Source: Flavobacterium piscis
Lineage (GTDB): Bacteria; Bacteroidota; Bacteroidia; Flavobacteriales; Flavobacteriaceae
Assembly: GCF_001686925.1 (NCBI RefSeq)
Contig: NZ_LVEN01000042.1
Coordinates: forward strand, 1-64,000
Direction: 5' to 3'
Length of the DNA: 64,000 bases
The stretch's first letter is position 1. The number at the start of each line of letters is the position of its first letter. Shown here piece after piece: positions 60,923-64,000 of the stretch. Under the pieces are notes generated by a model. The model saw nothing but the letters and a program-made list of their open reading frames with translations, was not told the DNA's origin and made no database searches. Position numbers and translations under genes: made by a program.

Positions 60923-63900
60923 TTATTGAACTTTTACCCGAATTCCTTTTGTATGACTGGCAAATTCCGGAGCATACATACTTTCAATTGTTGTAATTCC
61001 GTTTGAGAATTCTCCGCTGTTGTTTACTCTTATATCATATTCTATTACATAAGTTCCTTTGTTGATCTGGTCAAAAAACAAATGCGTTGCAGCATCTTTT
61101 GTGCTCATATAATATCCTAAACCATTTTTGTATTGATATTCAGAAAGTACATTTACAGGTTCAAAGCAAGAAGCGCGCATATCTTTTAAATGCACAAATT
61201 CCATGTCTTCTTTAGATTTTATAATTAGTCTTACCGTAACTAAATCTCCTGTTTGTAAAGGGTTTTTGCTTGTAATTCGTTCTAATTGGTTGCCTTTTAG
61301 TGAAGTCTTCTTTAAATACAATTCTTTCGAAACTGATAAAACTGCGCCCGAATTGGTTTTGATTTTATCCAATTCTTCAAAATATTGCCAATAAACGCCG
61401 CCAAATCCGGGAACTTTAGATTTGTTTTGAATACTTATTGAAGCCATTTCTCTTTTGACTTCATCAGCTTTCCAATTCAGTTTGATATAGCCGGTTTCAG
61501 CTTCTTTTTCGTTTTCGTTTAATTTTTTGGTTAAGATTTTTTCGTTTCCAATTTTGATGATAGTATTGTCTTTCACGCTTAACCAATCATTACCTTGCAT
61601 CAATAAAGCATAAACAGCTTCTGTTGTAGATTTTGTTGTTGGCCAGTTTTTGGTCTGTTTGTTTTTTAACAACCAAACTTTCATGGCATCCACAGATTTG
61701 ATATCGTGAGTCACTTCGGTGAAAGCCTCAATCAATAAAGCCTGAGTTTCTATGGGGGCCTGATACCAATACCAACCTGCTTTATTGGAAATCCAGTACA
61801 TGCCCCAATCTACATTATTTGATGACGTTTCTTTTAGACTTTCAATAATTTTTTTAGCCGACTCGCTTTCTCCAAAACGATTTAAAGTTAAAGCAGCCAG
61901 TCCTTTTTCGTAAAGCGAATAATTGAGCCAATCTTTTTTAGTTGTTTCTAAATACAATTTTGTTGCTTTTTTCAAAGTATCGGAAAGCGGATAATTGTCT
62001 AAATAAAAACTTCTGGTATATAAATAATGCAGATCTGAATAGGGATTGATCCAAATTAGCTTCTCTGTCTTTTTTAAGTTTTTAGTCTTGTTTTTATAAT
62101 ACTCTAAGAATTTATTGTCCAGAAAAGGAACTCCGGTTTTGGCAATGGCATCAATTTTTGCAACATTATCTTCTGTTTTGTTTAATTTGGATAAATGACC
62201 TAAACCTGCCAGAATATGACGGGTGATGTATTCATTTTCAGAACTTCCTTCAAACCAAGAAAATCCTCCTGATGAGTTTTGTTTTTGTTTTAATTTATCA
62301 AAAGCAGCTTCTTGCGATGCCTTCATTTTTTCCAAATCAAATAAAAGAGCCAGATTCTTTTTCTTTTCTTCTTCGCTTTCCGCATCTTTTAGCCACGGAG
62401 TTTCTGCCAGAATAATTGATTTTAGTTCTTCGTTTTCTTCTAATTTAGAATTCAGTTTTCCGTTTTTTCTCCAGTTTTCAAATACAGTTGCAATTTTCGG
62501 ATTACTCGAAATGATTTCTGAGGCCAAAGCATTGGCATAAAAGCGAGCGAAAGTTTGTTCGGCACATTCATGTTCGTATTCCATCAAAAACGGCAAAGAC
62601 TGAATTGCCATCCACGATGGATTTGATGTATATTCTAAAGTAAGCTGATGATTTTTTAAAGTCGCTGAATTGTTGTTTTTTAAATTCTCAAAAGTATATT
62701 CTTTGGTAGAATTTTCACGAACCCAAATGGGGATACTTTCTGTAACCAACATATTATTGGTCAAAACCGGAAGTATGTTTTCTTCTCCATCCGAAAAATT
62801 ACCGGATTTGGCCAGGATTTTATATTGCACACCTTGCAAACCTTCTGGAATTGAAATTGTCCAGGTTGCTGTTGTATTCCCAAAAGCACCAACCGTAAAG
62901 TTTCTCACATTTTTTGCATTCAGCATTTTGGCATCTATGGGCTGCATTGTTGTCGCATCGAAAAACTGTAAAATAGCGATTCCTGTTTTTACCTGATCTG
63001 TTACATTTGAAATCTTAGCCGAGATTACAATCGTATCTTTTTCCCTAAAGAAGCGAGGGAAATTAGGTAAAAGCATTAATTCTTTTTGAGTTACAACACT
63101 TTTCTCTAAATAACCGGAAACAGCATCTTTATTATGTGCCAATAAACGAAGTTTCCAAGCCGTTAGAGCTTCCGGCGAAGTAAAATTGAAACTTACTTTT
63201 CCGTTGGCATCGGTTTTTAAATTAGGTAAAAAGAAAGCGGTTTCAGAAAGATTTTTTCTGGCTTTTACTTGGGTTAATGCTTCTAATGCTTTTTTGGTTG
63301 TAATGATTATGACGCCGTTTGCCGCTCTGCTTCCGTAAAGTGCTGTGGCTTTGTCTCCAGTTAAAAACTCGATGTCAAGAAGATCTTCAGGGTTTATTTT
63401 TTTGAAATTATCTTCAGAAGAAATTTCTCCATCAATTATATATAATGTTGATGAATTAATTATCATTGAGGTAAGACCATTCGTGATTTTTTTTCCAGGA
63501 ACAAATTGCACTTTATTGGTTTGATAGTAATATTCTGGATTGTTTAAAGTATCCCCAGTTTTCATATAGGCAGGTTTTACAAATCGTACCTGATCTACTT
63601 TTGGAGCTGGTGCTGAAGCAGATTCTGAAATAGTAATTGCTGCTGCTGCGCCAACAGGTTCATCAACAGTTAAAACAGCATCAGGATCTCCTTTAATAGT
63701 TTCACTGCCTACTTTTTTATCTTTAAGTTCGGTTATCGTGATGCCAAGTGAATCACCGTATCGGCTATTATTGAAGTCAAAACCAAACCAGTTTAATCGT
63801 GTTTCATCATTTTTTAATACAGTTAGAGGAAGAAATTCATTTAAATTTTCCAGAGATGAAGATGTTCGTTCAAAACCTAAACCAGATTTAAAATTAGGAG

Positions 63901-64000
63901 AATTGTAATGGTAATTGTTTATACTTAAGCTATTATTCCAGTCCTTTTTTGTAAACTGGTCTAAAGAGCTGTCGTACATAGAGGCTAATACTTCTGCTTC
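60923..64000 (-). CDS. Large alpha-2-macroglobulin-like protein with plug-like module (5-prime partial)
   Basis: At least 1,025 residues; the frame is open through the window edge at 64000, so the N-terminus is missing. Visible from its N-terminal side: a plug-like segment (about 160-230: LYIIDGEISSEDNFKKINPE then ATALYGSRAANGVIIITTKK), followed by a macroglobulin region (KVSFNFTSPEALTAWKLRLLAH), the thioester-type site EHECAEQTFARFYANA (Cys codon near 62557), and a C-terminal receptor-like domain with repeated helices (EVTHDIKSVDAMKVWLLKNK). Such proteins act as broad protease traps or link to TonB systems. The plug-like insert without a beta-barrel is unusual. Relation to the TonB locus at 6113-12570 is by module only. 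Confidence 0.85.
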   Translation of the reverse strand, partial: EAEVLASMYDSSLDQFTKKDWNNSLSINNYHYNSPNFKSGLGFERTSSSLENLNEFLPLTVLKNDETRLNWFGFDFNNSRYGDSLGITITELKDKKVGSETIKGDPDAVLTVDEPVGAAAAITISESASAPAPKVDQVRFVKPAYMKTGDTLNNPEYYYQTNKVQFVPGKKITNGLTSMIINSSTLYIIDGEISSEDNFKKINPEDLLDIEFLTGDKATALYGSRAANGVIIITTKKALEALTQVKARKNLSETAFFLPNLKTDANGKVSFNFTSPEALTAWKLRLLAHNKDAVSGYLEKSVVTQKELMLLPNFPRFFREKDTIVISAKISNVTDQVKTGIAILQFFDATTMQPIDAKMLNAKNVRNFTVGAFGNTTATWTISIPEGLQGVQYKILAKSGNFSDGEENILPVLTNNMLVTESIPIWVRENSTKEYTFENLKNNNSATLKNHQLTLEYTSNPSWMAIQSLPFLMEYEHECAEQTFARFYANALASEIISSNPKIATVFENWRKNGKLNSKLEENEELKSIILAETPWLKDAESEEEKKKNLALLFDLEKMKASQEAAFDKLKQKQNSSGGFSWFEGSSENEYITRHILAGLGHLSKLNKTEDNVAKIDAIAKTGVPFLDNKFLEYYKNKTKNLKKTEKLIWINPYSDLHYLYTRSFYLDNYPLSDTLKKATKLYLETTKKDWLNYSLYEKGLAALTLNRFGESESAKKIIESLKETSSNNVDWGMYWISNKAGWYWYQAPIETQALLIEAFTEVTHDIKSVDAMKVWLLKNKQTKNWPTTKSTTEAVYALLMQGNDWLSVKDNTIIKIGNEKILTKKLNENEKEAETGYIKLNWKADEVKREMASISIQNKSKVPGFGGVYWQYFEELDKIKTNSGAVLSVSKELYLKKTSLKGNQLERITSKNPLQTGDLVTVRLIIKSKEDMEFVHLKDMRASCFEPVNVLSEYQYKNGLGYYMSTKDAATHLFFDQINKGTYVIEYDIRVNNSGEFSNGITTIESMYAPEFASHTKGIRVKVQ

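Overview
The window is AT-rich, densely coded chromosomal DNA from a member of the Bacteroidota, most likely Flavobacterium or a close relative. Support: promoter-like matches to the Bacteroidota vegetative consensus (TTG, about 17-20 nt, TAnnTTTG); TonB receptors with STN and carboxypeptidase-regulatory domains; a DUF4249 lipoprotein; an S46 dipeptidyl peptidase; several Cys-anchored lipoproteins; and many intergenic hairpin repeats. The genus is an inference, because no rRNA is present.

Layout. 1-576 holds repeats and the promoter of a frameshifted Crp/Fnr regulator. 577-6019 is a plus-strand accessory stretch: broken Crp/Fnr gene, orphan lpxA-like gene, two SDR oxidoreductases, AraC and Crp/Fnr regulators and a MazG-like protein. 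Matching palindromes lie before the intact Crp/Fnr gene and the following SDR gene. 6113-12570 (minus) is a four-gene TonB receptor/DUF4249 surface locus. 12571-15010 is loosely coded: a GNAT gene, a 22-codon remnant of an AAA ATPase, a lipoprotein and a Cys-motif protein. 15135-15208 is tRNA-Val(TAC). 15387-19252 carries folC, exbB-exbD and a TonB-type transducer around a repeat cluster. 19561-25989 holds an amino-acid dehydrogenase, a chalcone-isomerase-like protein, an acyl-CoA dehydrogenase, an M28 peptidase, an SDR, a four-helix-bundle (S23-type) protein and a SprT-like protein. 26111-34100 (minus) holds Mla-type lipid transport genes, a glycosyltransferase, a methyltransferase, a KASIII-like enzyme and gcvP. 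34313-39261 has a UbiA-like membrane protein and a GbsR/MarR-headed operon with two identical-arm operators. 39598-41715 is a DUF1842 gene plus a membrane-anchored CxxCH protein behind a possibly structured leader. 41997-46892 has a Na+/H+ antiporter, hicAB with its own palindrome, a SanA/ElyC-like protein and an M3 peptidase. 47113-50981 has purK-purE and a four-unit repeat array. 51003-54592 has a second TonB receptor and a sorbosone-dehydrogenase-like lipoprotein. 54777-60790 has hpt, adk, a CNNM/CorC protein, obgE and a DPP7-type peptidase. The window ends inside a large macroglobulin-like gene.

How the parts relate. Core functions (purine synthesis and salvage, folate, glycine cleavage, adenylate kinase, Obg) alternate with envelope functions (TonB receptors and energizer, lipid transport, lipoproteins, secreted peptidases). 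The most testable new signals are the operators (Crp/Fnr, GbsR, HicB), the DUF1842/CxxCH cassette, and at least seven families of intergenic inverted or tandem repeats. I found no CRISPR array, no insertion sequence with a transposase and no prophage. No single large undescribed system stands out; the DUF1842/CxxCH pair is the best candidate.
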